Below, piece by piece: positions 16,874-25,507 of a stretch of 47,928 bases of DNA. This DNA is from Desulfolinea sp964487745 (GTDB taxonomy: Bacteria; Chloroflexota; Anaerolineae; Anaerolineales; Villigracilaceae), in the NCBI GenBank assembly GCA_964487745.1, contig CAZASG010000028.1, positions 1 to 47,928 of the forward strand. Direction: 5' to 3'. Made by a program: the position numbers and the translations under genes. Position 1 is the first letter of the stretch, and every line of letters begins with the position of its first letter. Under the pieces are notes generated by a model that did not search any database, had not been told where the DNA came from, and saw nothing but the letters and a program-made list of their open reading frames with translations.

Positions 16874-18746
16874 TTACACTGCCATCCGTGAATGGGCAGA
16901 TACTGAAATCGCTCAGGTTGCTGAGAAAGCGCGCATTGCGATCGGCTTGGGTACCTGCGGCATCGCCGCTGGCGGGGATAAAATCCTTGCCGCAGCAGAA
17001 AAATCCGTTGCCGAAGGCGAGCTCAATGCTGAGGTAGTTTCAATTGGCTGTATCGGCATCTGCCACAAAGAACCGCTACTGGATATCGAAATCCCTGGGA
17101 TGCCGCGCTTGAGTTATGGGCCTGTGACTGCCGGTGAGACGAAGAAAATTCTCGAGAATGTCTTTGTGCATGGCGAATATGACCATAAAAAAGCGCTGGC
17201 GGTCATTGACGATGAACCTGTTTCCGAAATCCCCTCCTGGAATGATATCCCCTTCTTTGGTCCGCAAAAGCGAACGGTCTTGCGCAACTGCGGCTTTATT
17301 GACCCCGAAAAGATTGAAGACTATATCGCGAATGATGGCTATGCCGGTCTCTCGCGTGCATTGACCGAAATGACACCTGCTGCCGTAATCGAAGAAACAC
17401 TCGAAGCCGGACTACGCGGGCGTGGCGGTGCGGGTTTCCCCGCTGGGCGTAAGTGGAGCATCGCGGCAGATAATATCGATGCTTATAAAGAAAAGAACCC
17501 TGATGAAGAGGGTTTCGGCTATGTAATCTGTAACGCCGATGAAGGCGACCCGGGCGCATTCATGAATCGCAGTGTGCTCGAGGGTGACCCACATTCAGTA
17601 CTTGAGGGCATGGTAATCGCTGGATATGCGATCGGTGCTTCTTATGGTTATATCTATTGTCGTGCAGAATATCCGCTGGCTATTGATCGGCTGAAATTGG
17701 CTGTTGAACAAGCTCGCGAAAAGAATTTACTCGGCAAGAATATCCTTAGCACCGATTTCTCCTTTGATATCAAGATCAAGGAAGGGGCCGGGGCTTTTGT
17801 TTGCGGAGAAGAAACAGCTCTGATCGCATCCGTTGAGGGGGACAGAGGCATGCCAATGCCACGTCCGCCCTACCCCGCTCAATCCGGTTTATGGGGCAAG
17901 CCCACGATCATCAACAATGTTGAGACGCTGAATAACGTTCCCGTCATCCTGGCAAAAGGTGCTGCCGTTTGGGCCGCCAACGGGACGGATGAAAGCAAAG
18001 GTACCAAGACCTTCGCGCTGACCGGAAAAGTGCAGAATACCGGCTTGATCGAAGTCGAGCTCGGCATGAGCCTGCGCAAAGTGATCTACGACATCGGCGG
18101 CGGCATCCCGGATGGGAAGGAATTCAAAGCCGCACAGACCGGTGGACCTTCGGGTGGATGTTTGCCCAAGGAAATGCTCGACCTGACCATCGACTATGAA
18201 GCCCTTGGCAAAGCCGGCTCGATCATGGGATCGGGTGGTCTGGTTATCATGGATGAATCGACTTGTATGGTGGATGTCGCCCGTTATTTTCTGACCTTTA
18301 CTCAGTCAGAATCTTGCGGAAAATGCGTGCCATGTCGTTTGGGCACAAAGCGCATGCTTGAAATTTTGACACGCATCACCGCCGGGCACGGCAAGATCGA
18401 AGACCTTGATACGCTCGAAGAATTGGCTGCATCCGTGCAAACTTCTTCGCTGTGTGGTTTGGGGCAGTCCGCACCCAACCCCGTATTGACGACCTTGAAA
18501 TACTTCAGAGAAGAATACGAAGCGCATATTCTCGATCATCGCTGTCCCGCCGGGCAATGTAAGGCGCTAATCACCTATTCCATCGACGAGCATGATTGCA
18601 CAGGCTGTCAGGTTTGTTTACGCGCCTGCCCAACTGAAGCAATCACAGGTGCGAGGAAAGAATTGCATGTAATCGATCCTGAGCTGTGTACACGCTGCGA
18701 TACCTGTCGTCAGGTTTGTAAATTCGACGCTGTTTTGGTCGCGTAG
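16866..18746 (+). CDS. NuoF/HydB-like NAD(P)H- and FMN-binding subunit
   Basis: A 626-residue iron-sulfur flavoprotein. Domains in order: a thioredoxin-like N-terminus with three visible cysteines (GTCGIAAGG and GCIGICHKEP); the complex I 51-kDa core with the NADH/FMN loop GLRGRGGAGFPAGRKW and CNADEGDPGAFMNRS; a [4Fe-4S] site in SCGKCVPCRLGT with a later SSLCGLGQ; and a C-terminal 2x[4Fe-4S] ferredoxin (CTGCQVCLRACPTEA, CTRCDTCRQVCKFDA). This architecture is that of HydB/HndC/FdhB-type subunits of NAD-dependent or bifurcating hydrogenases and formate dehydrogenases. ATG 16866 follows GGAGGAGG. Located 16 bases before the catalytic subunit. Confidence 0.92.
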   Translation: MSNYTAIREWADTEIAQVAEKARIAIGLGTCGIAAGGDKILAAAEKSVAEGELNAEVVSIGCIGICHKEPLLDIEIPGMPRLSYGPVTAGETKKILENVFVHGEYDHKKALAVIDDEPVSEIPSWNDIPFFGPQKRTVLRNCGFIDPEKIEDYIANDGYAGLSRALTEMTPAAVIEETLEAGLRGRGGAGFPAGRKWSIAADNIDAYKEKNPDEEGFGYVICNADEGDPGAFMNRSVLEGDPHSVLEGMVIAGYAIGASYGYIYCRAEYPLAIDRLKLAVEQAREKNLLGKNILSTDFSFDIKIKEGAGAFVCGEETALIASVEGDRGMPMPRPPYPAQSGLWGKPTIINNVETLNNVPVILAKGAAVWAANGTDESKGTKTFALTGKVQNTGLIEVELGMSLRKVIYDIGGGIPDGKEFKAAQTGGPSGGCLPKEMLDLTIDYEALGKAGSIMGSGGLVIMDESTCMVDVARYFLTFTQSESCGKCVPCRLGTKRMLEILTRITAGHGKIEDLDTLEELAASVQTSSLCGLGQSAPNPVLTTLKYFREEYEAHILDHRCPAGQCKALITYSIDEHDCTGCQVCLRACPTEAITGARKELHVIDPELCTRCDTCRQVCKFDAVLVA

Positions 18747-18762
18747 TTAGCGAGGAAACCTT

Positions 18763-21567
18763 ATGAAAAAAATAACGCTTACCATCGACCATAAAAAGGT
18801 CGAAGTTCCCGAAGGCAGCACTGTTCTGGATGCCGCCCGCGCGGCGAACGTCTACGTCCCCACCCTTTGCGATGACCCGCTGTTGGAGCCTTTTGGTGCC
18901 TGTCGCCTGTGCATCGTGGAGATCGAAGGCCATCGCGGCTTGCCGACCTCCTGCTCCACGCCAGCAACGGAAGGCATGGTCGTGAAAACATCCAGCGCGG
19001 AGATCGAAGTCAATCGCAAGACGAGCATGAATTTGCTGCTCTCCGATCATCCGCTGGATTGCCAGCACTGCGTCGCCAATATGCGTTGCGACCTGCAATA
19101 TGTAGCAGCGTACGTCGGCGTGCGCGGGGATAACCCCTATAAAGGCGAACGTCGCTCCTATGAACTGGATGACTCGAATCCTTTCTACAACCGCGATCTT
19201 GATATGTGCATCCTGTGTGGGAAGTGCGTGCGTGCCTGTGATGAACTGCAGGGACGACAAGCGATCAGCTTTGGCTATCGTGGCTTCTCGACCAAGATCA
19301 CCACACCTTTTGATCTGCCCATATGGAACTCGACCTGTGAATCCTGCGGTCGCTGTGTCGATGTCTGCCCGACCGGGGCCCTCTACGACAAGACCCAACT
19401 CAAGCACGGTCTGCCCACAGGCGAGACAAAAACCACCTGCCCCTATTGCGGCGTGGGATGCGGTCTCATCGTTGAAACCCGTCACGGCGAGATCATCGGC
19501 GTGCGTGGTGACCGTGAGAACTCGGTCAATGAAGGGCATACCTGTGTGAAGGGTCGCTATGGCTGGGAATATGTGCAGCATCCCGACCGAGTGAAGAAGC
19601 CGCTCGTGCGCAAGTATTTGCTCGAGGGCAAGAAAAAGTCCGAGATCGACCGAGAATCTTCGGATTGGGATTGGGCAGAAACAAGCTGGGATACGGCACT
19701 AGACATCACGGCCAGTAACCTGGTTGATATCCGCGAGCGTCACGGCGCCGATTCCATCGGCTTCCTGACATCCGCAAAATGTCTGAACGAAGAAAATTAT
19801 CTAATGAATAAACTGGCGCGACAGGTCATAGGCACGAACAATATTGACCATTGCGCCCGGCTCTGACACTCCAGCACTGTAGCCGGTCTGGCTACCACTT
19901 TTGGCTCGGGCGCAATGACCAACGCCATGGACGACATCGCTGAGAATGCTGAAGCCTTTTTCATCATTGGTTCGAATACGACTTCGCAACATCCCGTTTT
20001 CGGGACGAAGTTACGCCGTGCAATTCAAAAGCGCGGTGCAAAGCTGATCGTCGCCGACCCACGTCGGATCGATATTAGCGACCTCGCAACTCTCCACTTG
20101 CAGCATAAAGCAGGGACAGATACCGCGCTCATCAACGGGTTGAGTTATCTCATCCTGCAAAATGGGCACGAAGACAAAGAGTTCATCGCCGAACGCACCG
20201 AAGATTTCGAAGAATATCGTCAGGTCATCCAGGATTATCCTCCTGAAAAGGTGAGCGAGATCACAGGCGTGCCTGTTGAGATGCTCAAAGAAGCCGCTGA
20301 GATCATGGGTACGCATAAGCCGATGGCGGTGATGTGGGCGATGGGCATCACACAACACATCAAGGGCGTACGCAACGTGATGGCGCTGGCTGGGCTGCAA
20401 ATGCTGCTCGGCAATATGGGCGTTTCGGGCGGCGGCACCAACCCGCTTCGTGGACAAAATAACGTTCAGGGCGCTTGCGACTTGGGCGGCTTGCCGAATA
20501 ACTTCCCCGGCTATCAAAAAGTCTTCAACGAAGATGTGCAGAAGAAATTCGCAGCAGCCTGGGGACGCGGCACTGCCCCCAAAACGGGCAAAACCGTCAC
20601 TGAGCTGATCCCCGAAGTGCTCGAAGGCAATACCCACGCCATCTACGTGCTCGGCGAAGACCCGATCATGTCGGACCCCGACACCAAGCATATCCGTGCC
20701 AATTTCGAAGCCTGCGATTTCGTCGTACTCGAAGAACTTTTCGAGTCTGAAACCGCCCCTTATGCCGACGTATTGCTCCCTGGCGCATCTTTTGCTGAAA
20801 AAACGGGCACGTTTACAAATACGGAACGCCGCGTGCAGATGGTGCGACAAGCAATTGAACCGGTTGGCGAATCTCGCCCCGACTGGCAGATCATCTCTGA
20901 CCTTGCGCGGCGCGTAATCGCCCTCACCCCAGAGTTGGCCTCGTTAAATGCACCTTATTCCGGCTGGGACTATGAGTCCACCTCCGCCATTATGGACGAA
21001 ATTGCCGCTGTCACGCCGCAATATGCGGGCATCTCGCATGAACGGCTTGAAAACGGCGAACGACTGCAATGGCCGGTTAAAGACTACGACCATCCCGGCA
21101 CGCCGATTCTGCATGTGGGCGAATTTGCACACGGCAAAGGGATATTTAAACCCATCGAGCATGTCCCCCCCACCGAATCCCCCGACGAAGAATATCCCTA
21201 CATCATGTCAACGGGACGCGTGCTCTACCACTGGCATGGCGGTCAGATGACCCGCCGCGTGGAAGGCATCATGAAGGTCTACGGCGAATCGCTGGTCGAA
21301 GTTAACCCCGACGATGCCGCCACACTCGGGCTGAACTCTTCGACAGGCTCAGAGCAAGGTTCTGGCGAAAATCGCATTCGTTTGACATCGCGCCACGGCA
21401 GCATCGAGAGCAAAGCCCTCATCACCGAACGCGTCCCGCCCGGCATGGTCTATGCCAACTTCCACTTCCCCGAAGCCTCGGCGAACGAGCTGACACACGC
21501 TTCGCTGGATCCCGTTGCGAAGATTCCTGAGTATAAGGTTACGGCGGTGAGGGTGGAGAAGGTTTAG
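18763..21567 (+). CDS. fdhA: Selenocysteine-containing formate dehydrogenase catalytic subunit
   Basis: One 934-residue protein is encoded if the in-frame TGA at 19864-19866 is read as selenocysteine (residue 368). The context NIDHCARL-U-HSSTVAGL matches the Sec site of E. coli FdhF (NVDNCARV-U-HAPSVAGL). Domains in order: [2Fe-2S] (CRLCIVEIEG), a HxCxxC-type site (DHPLDCQHC), two [4Fe-4S] (CILCGKCVRAC, CESCGRCVDVC), then the molybdopterin core starting TCPYCGVGCG and ending in a molydopterin-dinucleotide-binding domain. It oxidises formate or reduces CO2 at a bis-MGD Mo/W centre liganded by Sec. With the NuoE/NuoF-like genes it should form a cytoplasmic NAD(P)-linked complex. RBS GAGGAAA. 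Confidence 0.95.
19864..19895 (+). promoter_or_regulatory. UGA-Sec codon and SECIS hairpin of fdhA
   Basis: Twelve bases after the UGA, GTAGCC (19879-19884) and GGCTAC (19890-19895) form a perfect 6-bp stem closing the loop GGTCT. The same GGUCU loop is the SelB-binding apex in the E. coli fdhF SECIS. This supports selenocysteine insertion rather than a nonsense mutation. Confidence 0.92.
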
Positions 21568-21585
21568 AAGAAAGTAAAGAGAAGC

Positions 21586-21625
21586 AAGACACCGAGTATC
21601 TTGAAGATACTCGGTGTCTTTTTTG
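21586..21625 (+). terminator. Intrinsic terminator after fdhA
   Basis: AAGACACCGAGTATCTT and AAGATACTCGGTGTCTT form a 16-17 bp stem followed by TTTTTT on the plus strand. The A-run on the other side also makes it a candidate for the convergent TIR-FGE gene. Confidence 0.9.
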
Positions 21626-21668
21626 CATAAGGGAACTTCAGAAAACAGAATTACAGAGCCCCCTGCCC

Positions 21669-23339
21669 TTATGGGGCAACTGCGCTACGGGAGCAACGAA
21701 AACCAACGAAGTTGTGCGCATTCGTCAGATTGCCCCGGCTTCGATTGGCGACGCGTAGATCGTTATTGTTGCCACTTGTCCACGAACCGCCGCGCCATAC
21801 TCGGAGATCACCTGTATCAGGCCCAAAAGGATTCGAGGCAGGTGAACTGGCGTAGTAACTTTCATCATACCAATCCGCTATCCACTCCCAAACATTGCCT
21901 GCCATATCGAAAGCACCGTAAAAACCCGCTCCTGCTACATAATGTCCTGCGGGGGAGGTATCTTGATAACCATCGTTGAAATCTGCATTTTTCCAATTGA
22001 GAGGGCAATTAATATCACATAAATTCGTTATGCTGTCATCAAAAATATCCCCCCAAGGATAAATGCGCCCATCCGTACCGCGCGCCGCTTTTTCCCACTC
22101 TGCCTCGGTAGGCAAACGACGCTCTGCCCAGGTGCAGTAAGTATTCGCATCTTCCCATGAAACATAAATTACAGGATAGTTGTCAAATTCCGCATTGCCA
22201 TAATAGCTCGCGCGGGTGTATGATTTACTTTCATTCGGCGGGTTACATACACCAGCTTCGACGCATTGAGCATACATGCCATTGGTTACTTCAGTCTGAT
22301 CAATCCAAAATGCATCCAGATAAACTGTATGCACAGGTTTTGAATCATCATAATCTTCGCTACCCATTTTGAACTCCCCTGCGGGAACGTAGAGCAGGGT
22401 CATGCCGTCTTTGGAGGAGATCATTGTGCTGCCCACGCCGAGTTCAGGTGTTGGGGTGGCGGGAATTTCTGTAGGAGCGGAAGTTTTTTCTGGCAAGGGC
22501 GTTGATGTAGGGAGAGAAGTAGATGTTGGCAATACTCGTGTTGCTGTAGCAGGTGAAGCTGTAGGTGTTTTCGTCGGTTCTGGTGTTGCGGAAATTTCAA
22601 TGTTGCTGATGATGTAACCAAGCAAGAAAAGCAATACTAATCCGCCACCAATCAACGAAAGACGTTTCCCGTTTTTGGAGAAAAACTTCTTAATTTTTTC
22701 ATTCCGTTTTTCCCGAAGAATTCTACCGGAAGCACGCTTATAGTCTTTTAGAGGAACACTTGCAATTTCCTGAGATTCTTGCATAGCTGCTTCAAACAAA
22801 TCATCAACTAGGTTTGTGTCTTTCTGGCTATGTTTCAGTTTTTCAGTTAATTTGTTTTTCGCAACCTTTTCTTCGGGAGTAGTAGTAACATGTATTCCAA
22901 GTTTTTTCGCCCGCAACTTCAAGCTACTCAACAAGCGCCCATACGCCCACTCTTTTCTGTCATCAGGGAAATTATCTACATAATGCCATGAACGCAAACG
23001 GCGCGGCAAAGGGCATTCATTCAATCGCAAGGGGAGGATAAAAGTTGTACCTTCGGGCTTATACTCCGCCATATTCAAAACGAAACGTAATTCCTTTTGA
23101 ATATAGCCTTCTTTATTGACCGAATTATCCGAAAGAAAAACCAGCACCGCATCCGTCTCTTCGACGGCTTTCTCGATCTCCAAATCCCAATCCTGCCCGG
23201 GGAAGAGTTTTTCTTCGTCCAGCCACGGGTCGATCCAGCCTTCGGCTTTCAGGCGCGTATAAATCTCCCGCACGGCAGGTTTATCGTGCGAAGAATGGCA
23301 GAGGAAGACTTTTAGTTTGCGATTTGGGTCGGCGGTCAT
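21669..23339 (-). CDS. TIR domain - membrane helix - FGE/sulfatase-modifying-factor-like fusion
   Basis: A 556-residue three-part protein. Residues about 8-150 form a TIR domain (KVFLCHSSHDK; WLDEEKLFPGQDWDLEI; the NADase-position glutamate candidate is E83 in QKELRF). One membrane helix spans about 227-246, then a Thr/Pro-rich tether to about 298, then a formylglycine-generating-enzyme-type (C-type-lectin-like) domain, 305-556, with FKMGSE, LPTEAEWEKAARG, GNVWEWIADWY, RVWRGGSW and GFRC. The CxxxxC catalytic cysteines of true FGE are not seen at the expected place, so the outer domain is more likely a binding module. The predicted topology is TIR inside, FGE outside: a receptor-like layout. 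Substrate and outcome are unknown. Confidence 0.85.
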   Translation of the reverse strand: MTADPNRKLKVFLCHSSHDKPAVREIYTRLKAEGWIDPWLDEEKLFPGQDWDLEIEKAVEETDAVLVFLSDNSVNKEGYIQKELRFVLNMAEYKPEGTTFILPLRLNECPLPRRLRSWHYVDNFPDDRKEWAYGRLLSSLKLRAKKLGIHVTTTPEEKVAKNKLTEKLKHSQKDTNLVDDLFEAAMQESQEIASVPLKDYKRASGRILREKRNEKIKKFFSKNGKRLSLIGGGLVLLFLLGYIISNIEISATPEPTKTPTASPATATRVLPTSTSLPTSTPLPEKTSAPTEIPATPTPELGVGSTMISSKDGMTLLYVPAGEFKMGSEDYDDSKPVHTVYLDAFWIDQTEVTNGMYAQCVEAGVCNPPNESKSYTRASYYGNAEFDNYPVIYVSWEDANTYCTWAERRLPTEAEWEKAARGTDGRIYPWGDIFDDSITNLCDINCPLNWKNADFNDGYQDTSPAGHYVAGAGFYGAFDMAGNVWEWIADWYDESYYASSPASNPFGPDTGDLRVWRGGSWTSGNNNDLRVANRSRGNLTNAHNFVGFRCSRSAVAP

Positions 23340-23472
23340 TTTTGTCCCGATTGCTAAATGGTACTATAATGAAAATTATACCGTAACAAGCCATCACAAA
23401 ATATCCGGGAATAAAGAAAATTTGCTATACTGTTTACAGCGTATTTAGCAGTAAACAAAAGGAGATGAATAA

Positions 23473-23919
23473 ATGGCTACAGTAAAAGACCTGATCAAAG
23501 CAAAAAAAGATGGCACAAATTATTCCATTGAAGGTACAGAAAGTGTGCTCAAGGCCATTGGCATAATGGCAAATGCTAATACCGGTGCAATCCTTGTTAC
23601 TGAAGGGGACAAGATCGTTGGCATCTTCACCGAACGTGATTACCTTCACAAGGTCGTATTACAGGGGCTTAGTTCAGATACAACCCAGGTTAAAGATCTG
23701 ATGACCAAAGAAATGTATACCGTCAACACAGATACAGCTGTAGATGACTGCACCGCGCTGATGATAAAACATAATATTCGTCACCTACCCATCGTGGACG
23801 ATAACCAACTCATCGGCGTTATCTCCATGCGGGACGTGGTCCAAGTCTCACTATCCAATCGTGAAAGTATTATCATCGGTCTTGAAAACTTCATACTTGG
23901 CAGTGGGTTTGCAACCTAA
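23473..23919 (+). CDS. CBS-domain pair protein
   Basis: A 148-residue protein made almost entirely of two CBS motifs (about 8-65 and 70-135), a Bateman module that binds adenine nucleotides or related ligands and senses energy state. The typical end-of-repeat segments IVGIFTERDYLHKV and LIGVISMRDVVQVS are visible. There is no fused enzyme or DNA-binding domain. RBS AGGAGA is 7 bases before the ATG. It stands alone with its own terminator. An inverted repeat TGTTTAC (23431-23437)/GTAAACA (23451-23457) lies just ahead of the ribosome binding site and may be an operator. Confidence 0.9.
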   Translation: MATVKDLIKAKKDGTNYSIEGTESVLKAIGIMANANTGAILVTEGDKIVGIFTERDYLHKVVLQGLSSDTTQVKDLMTKEMYTVNTDTAVDDCTALMIKHNIRHLPIVDDNQLIGVISMRDVVQVSLSNRESIIIGLENFILGSGFAT

Positions 23920-23945
23920 AAAGGCGAAGAAACTTTTCTATTGAT

Positions 23946-23982
23946 AAAGAAGACACCGAGCGTACGCTCGGTGTCTTCTTTT
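23946..23982. terminator. Intrinsic terminator after CBS gene
   Basis: AAAGAAGACACCGAGCGT is directly followed by its exact reverse complement ACGCTCGGTGTCTTCTTT (18-bp arms), ending in TTTT on the plus strand. Confidence 0.88.
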
Positions 23983-24066
23983 GTCAGCGAATGAACACAA
24001 AAAAACGGTCAAACTTGTCAACAAAACGTTAAGTATCTCCTCACCCATCCATGCTACAATTCGCCC

Positions 24067-25407
24067 ATGCGCAAGACCATCCTATTCATTCTCACGGCAT
24101 TGCTCCTCGCAGCCTGTACCGCCCCGCCCGAAGAACCACCCAACTGGGACGATTACAATCCCTTTGGCGAAGCGGATCCACAGTCGGCGATCCCTCTCTC
24201 CGAGATGCTGCCCCCCACCCGCACTGCGGATCAACCCATCCTGACTCCCACGCCGAATGCGCCGCATTACGCGCCTGCATCCGAGCAGGGACCGGGCTTT
24301 AAGATCATTCCCGATTCCGAGTTGGTCAAGGGACCTGCCAGCCTGCTGCTGAATATGGAAATCTATATGAAGGGCAAGAACGGCTATCTCAAATCCTATC
24401 AGGAAGAAGTGGATGGCAAGTTGCTCAGCGGCATCGAAGTGATCGAATTGGTCTCGAAAAATTATTCGGTCAATCCGCGCCTTTTGATGGCGCTGCTCGA
24501 ATACCAATGTGGATGGGTCACACAAGCTAGTGTAGATGAGACAACTTACCCTATGCGCTATTACAACGAATGGAATGCGGGACTTTACCGTCAACTGACC
24601 TGGACTGCCAATGAACTGAATCGTGGCTATTATCTCTGGCGTGCCAAAGCCCTCACCGAGTGGACGCTCGTGGATGGAGACGTGGTCGGCATTAACCCGA
24701 GCATCAACGCCGGGACAGCCGCGCTGCAACACTACTTCGCCCTGCTCTATACGCGCGATGTCTGGGAATATGACATCACCGAAGATGGCTTCTTCGCCAC
24801 TTATCAGGCACTTTTTGGCTACCCCTTTGACTATGCCATCGAACCTATCGTCCCGATGAGCTTGACCCAACCCCAACTGACCCTGCCCTTCGTCCGCGGC
24901 GAGACCTGGTCCTATACCGGTGGTCCGCACGGAGGATGGGACACAGGCTCTGCCTGGGCAGCCCTCGATTTCGCCGCCCCCGGTGAACCGACCGGTTGCG
25001 CTCCCGCCGATGCCTGGGTGCGCTCCGCCTCTGCGGGTGTTGTCGTCCGCGCCGATGACGGAGCTGTCGTCGTCGATCTGGATGGGGACGGGTACGAAGA
25101 AACGGGCTGGACCTTGCTATACATGCATATGGCGTCGGATGGACGTGTCTCAGCCGGTAGCAAGCTCAACGTCGGGGATCGTATCGGGCATCCCTCCTGC
25201 GAAGGCGGGCTTTCAAACGCATCCCATCTTCATATTGCACGCCGTTATAATGGCGAGTGGATCCCTGCCGATGGACGCCTGCCCTTTGATCTCGATGGCT
25301 GGGTCTCCAGCGGCGCAGGTGTCGAATACGATGGTTTTCTCAGGCGTGGAGATGAGCTCGTCGAAGCCTGGGATGGGCAAAACACCATTAATGAAATTAC
25401 GAGATAA
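24067..25407 (+). CDS. M23-type lipoprotein, paralog 1 of 3 (no LysM)
   Basis: A 446-residue lipoprotein with lipobox LAAC at about residues 14-17. A middle domain of about 190 residues holds NPRLLMALLEYQCGW (glutamate at residue 145) and AGLYRQLTWTANELNRGYY. The C-terminal M23-like domain begins with YTGGPHGGWDTG, continues ALDFA, and includes SHLHIARRYNGEWIPADG; the HxH pair and the DFA aspartate are kept. The family cleaves peptidoglycan peptides. Compared with paralogs 2 and 3 it lacks the LysM module. The middle domain's placement of a conserved glutamate resembles lysozyme-like folds, but this is only an inference. Confidence 0.8.
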   Translation: MRKTILFILTALLLAACTAPPEEPPNWDDYNPFGEADPQSAIPLSEMLPPTRTADQPILTPTPNAPHYAPASEQGPGFKIIPDSELVKGPASLLLNMEIYMKGKNGYLKSYQEEVDGKLLSGIEVIELVSKNYSVNPRLLMALLEYQCGWVTQASVDETTYPMRYYNEWNAGLYRQLTWTANELNRGYYLWRAKALTEWTLVDGDVVGINPSINAGTAALQHYFALLYTRDVWEYDITEDGFFATYQALFGYPFDYAIEPIVPMSLTQPQLTLPFVRGETWSYTGGPHGGWDTGSAWAALDFAAPGEPTGCAPADAWVRSASAGVVVRADDGAVVVDLDGDGYEETGWTLLYMHMASDGRVSAGSKLNVGDRIGHPSCEGGLSNASHLHIARRYNGEWIPADGRLPFDLDGWVSSGAGVEYDGFLRRGDELVEAWDGQNTINEITR

Positions 25408-25411
25408 AATC

Positions 25412-25499
25412 TGTCATCGCGAGGAGGATGTAGTACAACGCAGCGATCTCTCACTAAAAAAAGATTGCCTCGTCAGGTTAAGCCTTCCGTGCAATGACA
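25412..25499. repeat. MITE-like dispersed palindrome remnant
   Basis: The stretch begins TGTCATCGCGAGGAG, contains GCGATCTC and GATTGCCTCGTC, and ends GTGCAATGACA. Ends and middle parts are imperfect inverted repeats. It matches the general CATTGCGAG...GCAATCTC...GCAATGACA element that I know as a common intergenic repeat in several bacterial phyla. It separates paralogs 1 and 2. Confidence 0.65.
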
Positions 25500-25507
25500 A
25501 ATATCTA

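Noticed and set aside
18643..19581. 312-residue minus-strand ORF opposite the formate dehydrogenase genes
   Set aside because: Antisense shadow over two conserved Fe-S proteins; no ribosome binding site or family pattern.
18763..19866. fdhA as a broken pseudogene with a premature stop, followed by a second gene at 19915
   Set aside because: The stop is TGA at the exact selenocysteine site, the same frame continues for 567 codons, and a GGUCU-loop SECIS follows.
21568..21668. A DGR template repeat downstream of the TIR-FGE gene
   Set aside because: The sequence here is a terminator and short spacer with no similarity to the 3' end of the gene, and no reverse transcriptase gene lies in the window.
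24920..25507. N-terminal extension of the second M23 lipoprotein (open frame back to 24920)
   Set aside because: This part overlaps the first M23 gene in another frame and the repeat element. The real product starts with a signal peptide and lipobox at 25508.
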